Below are positions 17,752 through 25,673 of a stretch of DNA of 64,000 bases, in pieces (position 1 is the stretch's first letter; each line of letters begins with the position of its first letter). Origin of the DNA: Bacteroides gallinarum DSM 18171 = JCM 13658. Lineage in GTDB: Bacteria > Bacteroidota > Bacteroidia > Bacteroidales > Bacteroidaceae. A program made the position numbers and the translations under genes. The notes under the pieces are model-generated. The model did not search any database. It saw only the letters and a list, made by a program, of their open reading frames with translations, and was not told the DNA's origin. The stretch is taken from NCBI RefSeq assembly GCF_000374365.1, contig NZ_KB894122.1, positions 1 through 64,000 on the forward strand, read 5' to 3'.

Positions 17752-18161
17752 GAACCGTCACCCTTATCGTCGTTCACTGCTCGGCCACGCCTCGGGGCGT
17801 GGACCTGAGCTTCGAGGAGTGCCGCCGCGACCACATCTTCCATCGCGGCTTCCGCGACATCGGCTGCCATTTCTACCTGACGCGCGACGGCGAAATCCAC
17901 TGCGGCCGTCCGTTGGACGAAACCGGCGCACATTGCCGGGGGCACAATCGCCACTCCGTGGGCGTCTGCTACGAGGGCGGACTCACCGCCGACCGCCGCC
18001 CCGCCGACACCCGCACGCCGGAGCAGAAAGCCTCGCTCGTGGCGCTGCTGCGCGAGCTGAAGCGGCTGTTCCCGCAAGCGCTGATAGTGGGCCACCGCGA
18101 CCTGAACCCGATGAAAGAATGCCCCTGTTTCAACGCCGTGGCAGAGTATCGGGGCCTGTAA
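17748..18161 (+). CDS. N-acetylmuramoyl-L-alanine amidase (amidase_2, T7 lysozyme-like)
   Basis: A 137-residue zinc amidase that cuts the lactyl-amide bond between MurNAc and the peptide. Zinc and catalytic residues are visible: HCSATPRG (His about 10), GCHFYLTRDGEIHCGRP, HCRGHNRHSVGVCYEGG (His about 64), and GHRDLNPMKECPCFN (His and Cys ligands about 119-128). No signal peptide is seen, so export would need help, possibly from the overlapping smalltalk peptide. It is the last gene of the GC-rich module. Confidence 0.9.
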   Translation: MRTVTLIVVHCSATPRGVDLSFEECRRDHIFHRGFRDIGCHFYLTRDGEIHCGRPLDETGAHCRGHNRHSVGVCYEGGLTADRRPADTRTPEQKASLVALLRELKRLFPQALIVGHRDLNPMKECPCFNAVAEYRGL

Positions 18162-18182
18162 AGCCCGCAGACTGCCATCCCG

Positions 18183-18262
18183 CCTGCCCCATGCAACAGC
18201 CAGACATTCCTTTTCCTCACCCGACAAGGGATGCTCCGCCGCTGCGCTCTGCAAGGGGCAGG
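18183..18262. terminator. Hairpin between convergent amidase and glycosyltransferase
   Basis: CCTGCCCC at 18183-18190 pairs with GGGGCAGG at 18255-18262, directly at the ends of the two converging genes. The inside carries a degenerate copy of the AGAGCGCAGCG-type repeat seen at 22833-22920. Confidence 0.5.
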
Positions 18263-19405
18263 TTATTTTAATATTTCAGCAACCAGCAACCGGAAATCCT
18301 GCTCCTGCCTTTTGCTGACTACATCATAACGTTCTCCGCTTTTCAACCGATAGTGATGGTAGTTGGCATCCAGATATTTCATCTTACAAAACAAATCGTT
18401 TTCATAAAACGGCGAGAAATAAACGGCGGCATTCCCTAATACTTCGGGCATCGAACACACATTCGAGGCAAGTACCGGCGTAGAATATTTTATCGCTTCC
18501 ACCGGGGGATAGCCAAACCCCTCCGCCAGCGAAGGATAGACTAAAGCCCAAGCCTGCTTATACAGATGCTCGACATCAGAATTGGACACATAATTCAGAC
18601 AAACGACGTTATCCTCTTTTATATCTTTCCTTAACCCTGTAACAACCAGATACATATCAGGAAAAGCATGCCTTATCTTTACGAAACTCTTGCGCAGTAT
18701 ATCGAAATTCTTATTCGCCCTGCCGGCACTCAACAACAGCAGAAACCGTTTCCGTTCCTGAAATAAACGCTTCAACAGCACATTCTCCACCTCCGGACTG
18801 CAAAAATAGTTTTTCACCGGAGGATACAACACCTTTATCTCCTTTCCCGACAATTCCGGAAAGAAATAGAAAAGGGAATCTTTCGTATAAGAAGAAACGG
18901 TTATAAGCGAAACGTTGTCATTCACCCAAAAAGCTCTCAGGCTGTCATAAAGCCCCATTATCCGGTTGGCGGTGGCATATCTGCCATTTTTCCAAAAATA
19001 GTCTATTCCAATTTTCACAAAATCTTTCCAGCTATGGTGATACAAGAAGTGAATGCGGTTTTCGGCGATCTCTATATTCCCTATGTCATGAACCGTACAG
19101 ACAACCCTGCACCGTATCCCCGACAAATCATAATTTATGTATCGCTGTGCGATTCCGATGAAAAACGTGTCCACGTTATAAGTTTCCACCATTTCCAACA
19201 GTGTTTTCGACTGTATATCCGAGAGGACATACCGGGCGGAGAAAACCGCATAATCATCATCCAGGAATTTCAAGCGGGAGTCGTACACCCCGACAATCTT
19301 CACGTCAGTCCGGGCTGACAAGTCGGCAAGCACTTTCCTTACATATTCTTCCCCGCCATTATGGTAGTCTTGCAGAGAAATGAAATCGAACAATATAGTC
19401 ATCAT
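18263..19405 (-). CDS. Glycosyltransferase, GT4 family
   Basis: A 380-residue GT-B glycosyltransferase. The donor domain shows LLLLSAGRANKNFDILRKSF, YLVVTGLRKDIKEDNVVCLNYVSNSDVEHLYKQA and the EGFGYPPVEAI motif with its glutamates (about 310-325). It would add a sugar of the capsule repeat. It is the last gene before the antisense island that splits the locus. Confidence 0.9.
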   Translation of the reverse strand: MMTILFDFISLQDYHNGGEEYVRKVLADLSARTDVKIVGVYDSRLKFLDDDYAVFSARYVLSDIQSKTLLEMVETYNVDTFFIGIAQRYINYDLSGIRCRVVCTVHDIGNIEIAENRIHFLYHHSWKDFVKIGIDYFWKNGRYATANRIMGLYDSLRAFWVNDNVSLITVSSYTKDSLFYFFPELSGKEIKVLYPPVKNYFCSPEVENVLLKRLFQERKRFLLLLSAGRANKNFDILRKSFVKIRHAFPDMYLVVTGLRKDIKEDNVVCLNYVSNSDVEHLYKQAWALVYPSLAEGFGYPPVEAIKYSTPVLASNVCSMPEVLGNAAVYFSPFYENDLFCKMKYLDANYHHYRLKSGERYDVVSKRQEQDFRLLVAEILK

Positions 19406-19451
19406 ATCCTATTTTAATAATGATAAGCAACTTATCAAAAAAAAACACGAC

Positions 19452-20576
19452 CTATTTCGAACATTGGACAAGAACATTGAGAAACTTCATAGCTTGCTGT
19501 GTAATATCATATTTAGCCTTGAATATATCCGAAATTTTCTTCAATTGTTCATCCGTTGGATAATTGTTCAAAACTTCTTCTATTTTACTTTTCAGCGCAA
19601 TAGCATCTAAAGCGGGTTCATAATAGTTCAACAGCCCCATAGTGACTTCAGGCAAAGCTGTTTCTTTAGTACAAATAACCGGTGTCCCGCAAATAGCCGC
19701 CTCAATCGGAGTATAGCCAAAGCCTTCGTGTAAAGAAGGAGATATAAAAATGTCTGCCGACTGATACAAACGTATAATATCTTCATCAGAGACATAATGG
19801 GAAAGGTGCACAACACGGTTTTCCACACCATGCTCTTTTATCATTGGCAGTACCGCATTCTCCCAATAAGGAGTAGACTTCCCAACAATTACCAACTTAT
19901 GAGGTATCTTATCTTTCAATTCTATAAAAGATTTTACTAACGTACCTACATTTTTGTATTCAAACAAAGTGCTGACATACAATAAATATTTACAATCCAG
20001 ATCCTTTTGAAAACTGTCTGTAACTCTTTGCACTGCTACTCCATTGTGGACAACCGAAATTTTTTCAGCAGAAATAAACGGATAGGTTTTCAATATATCT
20101 TGCTTCACAAACTCTGTTATTGCGATTATCCTATCCGAATGTTTCAGTAGTTTAGGAATCAAAAAACGAAATAATAACCTCATCCTTCCTCTCCAAACCC
20201 TCAATGGTTGAAGATCGTGAACTACCTGCACCCTATAGAGTCTGATTCTTCTGTAAGAAGAACTGTCCAATGCCAAAGATACATATATATCACAGTCAAA
20301 CTGTTCGTCCACTATCTTCCTCCATTCTCGCCCCACTATAAACCAACTATACCTAAAAAGCGCCGCAACACTATTGTTATACGTATAGGGTTTAAAAACT
20401 ACATATTCAAAATTCGGAAATTCAGTTTGAATAATCTGTTCCGCTTCTTCTTTTATCAGAAGACGTATTTTTACATCACCTATATCTGCATCTCTCCACG
20501 ACTTCAAGATACGCAAAGCATATACCCAGATGCTTGTCCCCCGACCACAAGGTGTCATATCTAACAATATCTTCAT
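19452..20576 (-). CDS. Glycosyltransferase, GT4 family
   Basis: A 374-residue GT-B enzyme, similar in plan to the next gene in the operon: LLDMTPCGRGTSIWVYAL at the start, VVHDLQPLRVWRGRMRLL in the acceptor domain, then LLYVSTLFEYKNVGTLVKSF, LSHYVSDEDIIRLYQSADIFISPSLHEGFGYTPIEAAICGTPVI with the donor-binding EGFG. It starts 6 bases after the flippase stop, within the capsule operon. Confidence 0.9.
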   Translation of the reverse strand: MKILLDMTPCGRGTSIWVYALRILKSWRDADIGDVKIRLLIKEEAEQIIQTEFPNFEYVVFKPYTYNNSVAALFRYSWFIVGREWRKIVDEQFDCDIYVSLALDSSSYRRIRLYRVQVVHDLQPLRVWRGRMRLLFRFLIPKLLKHSDRIIAITEFVKQDILKTYPFISAEKISVVHNGVAVQRVTDSFQKDLDCKYLLYVSTLFEYKNVGTLVKSFIELKDKIPHKLVIVGKSTPYWENAVLPMIKEHGVENRVVHLSHYVSDEDIIRLYQSADIFISPSLHEGFGYTPIEAAICGTPVICTKETALPEVTMGLLNYYEPALDAIALKSKIEEVLNNYPTDEQLKKISDIFKAKYDITQQAMKFLNVLVQCSK

Positions 20577-20582
20577 AAACTA

Positions 20583-22127
20583 CTATTTTATACGTGTAAA
20601 TACCAAAATTCTGTTTACTCCTCTCCTCATCGGACTACTCACGCCACACAGTATAAGCAGAAATATCACGCTGAAAATCACTACTGATACAATAGCATAA
20701 AGGGTAAGTATCTGACAATCGTCACCTATATTTGCCTTCATAAAAGAATAACCTGTCAAGCAAATCCATACAGCCGCCACTCCGGCAACAAAGCATTTAA
20801 AATAAAGTCTCCAGTAATGGAACACGGAAATATTAAATCCCCAATGATACAGAAAATACGGTTTCCACAAAAAGATTATCAGCAACAGACTCAAAAGCAC
20901 GCCTGCCAATATGCCCGGCAATCCCCATATAGAACCAAACCATACAGAACAGCTGATATTAATACACGCCTCTACAACTGTTGCCCATACATCCTGAAAA
21001 AGTCCATATGCACTATTGAATGAATCGACAATATTGCGCACCAAATCTACGAAAAGAATAGCGGTAATCAATAATAAAGTGGTATGATCCAACAAGTATG
21101 ACCCACCAATCCACAAAGAGATAAAGGGACCAGCCAGCATATAATATCCAAAGCATACCACAGTTACTATGTAGAAACGAAGAGAAAAAAGTTCATTGAA
21201 GACAGAAACGGTACGTTCTTTATTATTTTCAGCCACCAAATTGCCAATACCCGCATTTATGCTATTGAATATGGCACTTATCAACATTTGAAGACCGGTA
21301 GCAATCAGCATATAATTGCCATAAACAGCCACTAATGAAAGAGAAGCATACGCATATATAATAATAAAACCGGACTGGGTAAACGCAAAACTACCTATTT
21401 TGTGAAAAAAAATCTGTTTGATTTTCTTGATAATCTCCGTATGCTTTTTACGAAGTTGTCCGCCCAATCGAACTTGCGGACACAACCAAGGATACTCCCG
21501 ATGCAACACATAATTGATAATAACCGTAGTGGCTATAGCCATCAGAAACTCAAGCACCAGCCAATACACATAGCCGTTTGCCAAACAAGTTATGGCTGCT
21601 ATCTGAACAAGCACTTTTATAACTTTGACACCTTGTATATTCAGAGTGATTTTATATTCTTTCTGGTCCGCAGTCAGTACAATCTGTTTGTAATTGAAGA
21701 AATACCCCAACAAAGCACTGAACAGCAACACGATGAACGAGCCGTAGGTGTACCACATGGGCACTTCCGCTTTCTCGAAGATGAGCGGGAAGAAGCACAT
21801 CAGCACGCAAGCGCCGGCTATGACGATATAAGCCACCCGCCGATAGAGCCACCCCTGCACGGAGACAATCTCGTTGATGGCTTGCGTGTCACTCTCGAAA
21901 ATCGGTTTGTAGAGGGTAAAAGCGACGGCGCCGCCAATGCCCAGCTCTGCCAGATTCAGAAAGCCGATAAGGTTCTGCGCAGTGGTGTTCAGTCCGAGCA
22001 CTTCAGCCCCCAAATAGTCGAGAAAGACTTTGCGGGAGAAGAACTGGAGGACTAAATTAATGAAATAAAAGGCAAGGGCTACCTTGGCATTTTTGATGCT
22101 TTTGGCAGTCCGGGAGAGTTCAGACAT
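20583..22127 (-). CDS. wzx: Polysaccharide flippase (Wzx-like)
   Basis: A 514-residue MOP-superfamily exporter with about 14 hydrophobic segments and the N-terminal KNAKVALAFYFINLVLQFFSRKVFLDYLGAEVLGLNTTAQNLIGFLNLAELGIGGAV typical of Bacteroides capsule flippases. It would turn lipid-linked repeat units across the inner membrane before polymerisation by the Wzy-like protein. It is the first biosynthetic gene after the regulatory leader genes. Confidence 0.9.
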   Translation of the reverse strand: MSELSRTAKSIKNAKVALAFYFINLVLQFFSRKVFLDYLGAEVLGLNTTAQNLIGFLNLAELGIGGAVAFTLYKPIFESDTQAINEIVSVQGWLYRRVAYIVIAGACVLMCFFPLIFEKAEVPMWYTYGSFIVLLFSALLGYFFNYKQIVLTADQKEYKITLNIQGVKVIKVLVQIAAITCLANGYVYWLVLEFLMAIATTVIINYVLHREYPWLCPQVRLGGQLRKKHTEIIKKIKQIFFHKIGSFAFTQSGFIIIYAYASLSLVAVYGNYMLIATGLQMLISAIFNSINAGIGNLVAENNKERTVSVFNELFSLRFYIVTVVCFGYYMLAGPFISLWIGGSYLLDHTTLLLITAILFVDLVRNIVDSFNSAYGLFQDVWATVVEACINISCSVWFGSIWGLPGILAGVLLSLLLIIFLWKPYFLYHWGFNISVFHYWRLYFKCFVAGVAAVWICLTGYSFMKANIGDDCQILTLYAIVSVVIFSVIFLLILCGVSSPMRRGVNRILVFTRIK

Positions 22128-22238
22128 GCAGAAAACTGTAATTCAATTACGCTTCATCATCGTGGCACGGATTGCCACGATATAAAGGGTAGTTTTTGTG
22201 AAACGAGTAAGCACTCAATTTAGGACATCCCCTTTGAA

Positions 22239-22258
22239 AGGGCACTTTTCAGTGCCCT
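22239..22258 (-). terminator. Short hairpin in the capsule leader
   Basis: AGGGCAC (22239-22245) and GTGCCCT (22252-22258) form a 7-bp stem between the small frameshifted gene and the flippase. With only a weak T-run it would be a poor intrinsic terminator, but it could be an attenuation point relieved by UpxY. The 22259-22446 stretch shows no gene. Confidence 0.35.
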
Positions 22259-22446
22259 AAACCGAGTTTTGTTAATTAATAGGTTTTGAATTAATATTGG
22301 ACGAAAGCCAAAGTGATTTTGGCGGGGAGCATGTCAACATAATCCCTGCACCCGTTAAAGATATATAACCCTTTGGCATCTGAAAACAAGCCTTGCCGTA
22401 ACCTGTCACCGCAGTGGTTGCGCGGTGGCAGGGCATCAAAGCGGCG

Positions 22447-22739
22447 CTATCTGTTGCAGTAGTCCAGCCGGAGACGTTCAAACAGTTCCTTCAGCACGAT
22501 CAACAGGGTTTTGTCGTCGTGCCGGAAGCGGAGTTCGTCCACGTAGCAACGGGCTACGCGAAGGTAAAGCCCGAGATCCGGATTGAAGCCCTTTTTAAAC
22601 TTACATAGGTTTTACTGCTTATGCCTGTGCAACGGCACACGTCGCGGTCGTTCAAACGGATGCCGCCCACCTCTATCGTCTCCTGCAACAAGGTCAGGAA
22701 ATCTCCCAATTCGGCATTGGGAACGAATTCATTCTTCAT
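22447..22739 (-). pseudogene. Small capsule-leader gene with -1 frameshift
   Basis: The start MKNEFVPNAELGDFLTLLQ at 22739 is read to a stop at 22554, but the natural continuation (KGFNPDLGLYLRVARCYVD, then KTLLIVLKELFERLRLDYCNR) is in the -1 frame and ends at 22447. Joining the frames gives about 97 residues of a coherent small helical protein with RNDRDVCRCTGISSKTY-like middle. The switch falls exactly on the heptamer T TTA AAA in phase (22593-22599 in plus coordinates). The product would arise by ribosomal slippage, or the gene is broken by loss of one A. I do not recognise the family. Confidence 0.55.
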
Positions 22740-22832
22740 GTTTTTTTTATCTTTTAATAATTTCAACTTTACGCGCGTAACAGCTCGTACCAATGAAGCT
22801 GAATTCATTTAAATAAGTATTGGAATTCAGTC

Positions 22833-22920
22833 TGTCATTCAGAGCGCAGCGAAGAATCTGCTCTTCTCTGCGCACACAAAGGAGAAGAGATTCTTCGTCG
22901 CTTCGCTCCTCTGAACGACA
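22833..22920. repeat. Dispersed REP-like inverted repeat
   Basis: TGTCATTCAGAGCGCAGCGAA... reads inward from both ends of this 88-bp palindrome (right end TTCGCTCCTCTGAACGACA). Half-copies occur in inverse orientation at 25304-25334 and 25409-25443, and a degenerate one at 18183-18262. This is a common intergenic repeat type in Bacteroides. Confidence 0.75.
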
Positions 22921-22970
22921 ATTTTTACACATCTGCTTATAGAGATTTAGTTTATCCTGTTTACCGGAAA

Positions 22971-23300
22971 TTATTTATACCGACTCAATTGTTCGGAAAT
23001 AATTCTACGGATGGTTTCCGGTGATTGGCGCGAGTCGCATATTGAAACAATATAAATCGTGTCTTGCTCAATCACATAATAAATAAGATTAGGAGTATTA
23101 ACCAAGTATCGGACCTCCCTATTCGCTGTTGAAAAGGTTATGTCGCGTACTCCTATTCGCGGAAATGAGGATAATAACCCGACATGCAATTGTATTCTTT
23201 CGGCAACCTTAGTGGATATGGCGTTACCAAACAAATCTTTTACGCTTCTCAGAATAGTCAGAAAATCATCAGTTGCAACAGGAGACCAAATTATTTCCAT
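22971..23300 (-). CDS. RelE/ParE-family toxin
   Basis: A 109-residue protein beginning EIIWSPVATDDFLTILRSV, the usual ParE/RelE opening (W-x-x-x-A), followed by a helix pair, GLLSSFPRIGVRD, REVRYLVNTPNLIYYVIEQDTIYIVSICDSRQSPE. The fold predicts an mRNA-cleaving or gyrase-blocking toxin; the ParE/RelE branch cannot be decided. It overlaps the antitoxin by 10 bases. The pair lies between upxZ and the flippase in the capsule operon, in the same direction. Confidence 0.85.
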   Translation of the reverse strand: MEIIWSPVATDDFLTILRSVKDLFGNAISTKVAERIQLHVGLLSSFPRIGVRDITFSTANREVRYLVNTPNLIYYVIEQDTIYIVSICDSRQSPETIRRIISEQLSRYK

Positions 23301-23521
23301 CCCATTTTTTCATTTATATAGGAAGCTATTTGGTTGTGCGGAATGCCTTTTCCAGCCTTACAGTCTCTTATGGCAACATCAATCAGACGCTGCATCGAAT
23401 CCACCGGAATAGACGCAATGAAATCATCCACACTGCGGGTCGGCACTTCGTACATCATGGCAGCCTCATTCACCATTTGGTTTTCAGACTCCTGCGTTTC
23501 ATATAATTTGGATTTATCCAT
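23291..23521 (-). CDS. Antitoxin partner of the RelE/ParE toxin
   Basis: A 76-residue acidic protein (SENQMVNEAAMMYEVPTRSVDDFIASIP), with a helical C-terminus (DCKAGKGIPHNQIASYINEKMGW) that could wrap the toxin. It precedes and overlaps the toxin gene, as usual in type II pairs. No clear ribbon-helix-helix or HTH motif is seen, so autoregulation is uncertain. Confidence 0.7.
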   Translation of the reverse strand: MDKSKLYETQESENQMVNEAAMMYEVPTRSVDDFIASIPVDSMQRLIDVAIRDCKAGKGIPHNQIASYINEKMGWK

Positions 23522-23614
23522 AATCTCCTGATTTTGCTATCAAAGATAGGTTAAATTATTGATACTTCCTAATCGCAATAGTTTTATCTTGTGATATTCT
23601 CAAAATTTTCTTCC

Positions 23615-24103
23615 TTACTCATCTACGTATTCCCACGGATAAGGGTTATCCACCGCATTCCGGAATTCCTCGACAGCTTCCTTCTGCTCGGCTGTGAGCG
23701 ATGCGGCGTCCCAAGAGGCAATAATCGCACGGGCAGCATCCGCCAAAGGCTCGTCGTAGACCTCGCCATAGCAGGCGGTGAGCAGACGGAGTTTCAAGAG
23801 CGAAGCGGGAAGGGCTTCGAGAATATCCCAACAGCGGTCCAGCACTTCCTGAATGTGTCCCTGCTTTTCGCCATGGTCTATGAACGAAGCATTATAACCC
23901 ATCAGAAGAGCAAGGCAGACATTGGCCTGTTCTTCGACGGTAGCGCCGCGGGCACCGGAGCTATACAAAGCTGTGGTCAAGCGATAGACCTCGCCGTTGC
24001 GACGGGAAAGGTCGTCACTGTAGACGGGACTGCCGTCCATACCCAGATACATCAGGTCGTGCGCAGCACGCTGAAGGGTAAGAGTTTCTTCGGAAAGAGA
24101 CAT
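23615..24103 (-). CDS. upxZ: UpxZ-family inhibitor of capsule antitermination
   Basis: A 162-residue protein with AAHDLMYLGMDGSPVYSDDLSRRN, CLALLMGYNAS and LPASLLKLRLLTACYGEVYDEPLADAARAIIASW, the recognisable UpxZ pattern. In B. fragilis, UpxZ proteins block the UpxY proteins of other capsule loci, so that mainly one capsule is made per cell. It follows upxY by 49 bases, the standard order in these loci. Confidence 0.92.
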   Translation of the reverse strand: MSLSEETLTLQRAAHDLMYLGMDGSPVYSDDLSRRNGEVYRLTTALYSSGARGATVEEQANVCLALLMGYNASFIDHGEKQGHIQEVLDRCWDILEALPASLLKLRLLTACYGEVYDEPLADAARAIIASWDAASLTAEQKEAVEEFRNAVDNPYPWEYVDE

Positions 24104-24152
24104 AATGAATTACGAATTATGCAGACGTTAAAAATTAGTTTATACTACCTAC

Positions 24153-24692
24153 TTATGGGTTGATTACTTCTATCAGGTCCGGATGGATGGTAGCCATGGC
24201 AACGGCTATGACACCCTGAATTTCGATGACAACACGACGGTCGCGCGCTCCTTTCACCTTCACAAAGACGCCTTCCTGTCCTTCGAAGTCGCCGCCTGTG
24301 ATGCGCACCTTGGTGCCTTTGGACAGGTTCAACTCTTCGGGTTGAAAATAGAGGAGTTGGTCACTGTAAGTACCCACTACGGCAATGAAACGCCGCATCT
24401 GGACATCGGGAACAATAATCTTCTGCCCGCTACGGGTATCGGTGATGTACTGCAAATAAGTAACTTTCGACTTTACACGTTTCAAATCCGAAGGACAGGC
24501 ATGGACAAAAATCAGATTGTGGATGACAGGAACCAGCATGCGGACTTTCTTACCCCGCTTGACCGTCACCTTATATTGCATGGGAACGAAGCAGTCCAAC
24601 TGTTCCTTCTCAAGCAAGCGTACAGCGTCCGGCTCCCTGCGGTATGTGGCACGCATGGCATACCATAATTCGGTTTCTTTCGCTGTTTCCAT
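24153..24692 (-). CDS. upxY: UpxY-family transcription antiterminator (NusG paralogue)
   Basis: A 179-residue NusG-like protein. The NGN domain (about 8-105) opens with LWYAMRATYRREPDAVRLLEKEQLDCFVPM, and a KOW domain follows (LSKGTKVRITGGDFEGQEGVFVKVKGARDRRVVIEI). UpxY proteins bind elongating polymerase and prevent premature stops in the leader of their own capsule operon. The start at 24692 gives the normal N-terminus. About 210 bases of untranslated leader separate it from the promoter in the invertible segment. Confidence 0.95.
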   Translation of the reverse strand: METAKETELWYAMRATYRREPDAVRLLEKEQLDCFVPMQYKVTVKRGKKVRMLVPVIHNLIFVHACPSDLKRVKSKVTYLQYITDTRSGQKIIVPDVQMRRFIAVVGTYSDQLLYFQPEELNLSKGTKVRITGGDFEGQEGVFVKVKGARDRRVVIEIQGVIAVAMATIHPDLIEVINP

Positions 24693-24877
24693 CTATATGC
24701 CGGTTCGGAAAAGAATATTCTCCTGGGGCTTTGAAATCCTTGTATACACTTGAATTTCAATCATTTGCAGACACCTTATACAGAATACGGCAAGTTTTGT
24801 GCCCCTCTTGCCTATGTTTTTTCCGTAGTTGTACACTATTAAACTGATAAACTACTGTAAACAAACGTGTTATAACA

Positions 24878-25107
24878 GAAAAGCGTTTTTTAGACGTTCG
24901 TTTAATGTGCACAAAGATACATGCTATTTTTGATATGTGCAAAATGTTCGATAAAAATATGTTCTATCATACTCGTAAATACTTGTGTATTAAATGACTA
25001 TCTCTATTTATAGAACTGGTTATCACCCTTGTTTTTGTCTAAAATCGTCCGCTTCTTACATGAATTATCTTGACGTTTTTTAAACGAACGTTTAAAAAAC
25101 ACTTTTC
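24878..25107. promoter_or_regulatory. Invertible capsule promoter segment with 28-bp inverted repeats
   Basis: The 28-base repeat at 24878-24905 recurs as its reverse complement at 25080-25107 with two mismatches. Each copy holds a perfect match to ARACGTWCGT (AGACGTTCGT at 24892-24901; AAACGTTCGT on the minus strand at 25093-25084), the core reported for promoter inversion by the Mpi serine recombinase in B. fragilis. The 174 bases between carry the upxY promoter. No invertase gene is in the window, so it acts in trans. Confidence 0.88.
24912..24943 (-). promoter_or_regulatory. upxY/capsule promoter, in the ON orientation
   Basis: On the minus strand TTTG (24943-24940) and TATCTTTG (24919-24912) are 20 bases apart, a close match to the Bacteroides -33/-7 promoter. 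The box lies inside the invertible segment next to the proximal repeat and points to upxY. Inversion would turn it away. Confidence 0.8.
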
Positions 25108-25186
25108 TTCACTATATATAAGCCTTTGATTTTCCGGAACTTACTGCAATAATTTTCAAAGCAATATCCGGAAGCATGCACAGGGC

Positions 25187-25535
25187 TATTTCATTCAGAC
25201 TTTATGCTTATTTTTCAGATGCAGATTTCTTTTTTTCCTTTTCCCTGTCATTAGCTTCGCTCAAAACATCTTCTTATTTTTATACTAAAGTATAATCAAA
25301 GGGGAGGAGATGCTTCACTGCGCTCTGAATGACAAGGGCGGAAAAGAAATCTGCGTCATCAGCGTCTGAAAAATGTAATTCATCACTTATCACTATATGG
25401 CATACAGAGGGGAAGAGATACTTCACTGCGTTCTGAATGACATAAATTTCTCACCAGGTATGGACTTACGCGGAATTTACGGAAAAGGTAAAAATAAATC
25501 TGCGTCTGAGAATAAAAGAATCGCTTAAATGAAAG
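25187..25535. repeat. MITE-like element with about 40-bp terminal inverted repeats
   Basis: The left end (TTTCATTCAGACTTTATGC at 25189 onward, through TCAGATGCAGATTT) is mirrored by the right end (AAATCTGCGTCTGAGAATAA through GCTTAAATGAAAG, ending near 25535). The interior contains no open frame, a further CTGCGTC/GCGTCTGA copy near 25369-25389 and two half-copies of the REP-like repeat. A deleted relative lies at 14350-14434. The ~80 bases before it show nothing. Confidence 0.6.
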
Positions 25536-25595
25536 TGCCGTGTTCACGAAGTAAAAAAAACTGTCTTTTATAAGTGATTTATGCCTTTTTATTGT

Positions 25596-25603
25596 TATTT
25601 TTG
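25596..25603 (+). promoter_or_regulatory. -7 box with a long leader before the zinc-ribbon gene
   Basis: TATTTTTG matches TAnnTTTG. If used, the transcript has a leader of about 260 bases before the start codon at 25872. Confidence 0.45.
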
Positions 25604-25673
25604 TGTTCGGATTGAGGTAACTCTATCCAAGACATGTGAAAAAAAATAATAAGAAGCGTTATGCTGTTCTTGT

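Noticed and set aside
22747-22932. Short minus-strand frame over the REP-like repeat
   Set aside because: The translation is that of the inverted repeat itself.
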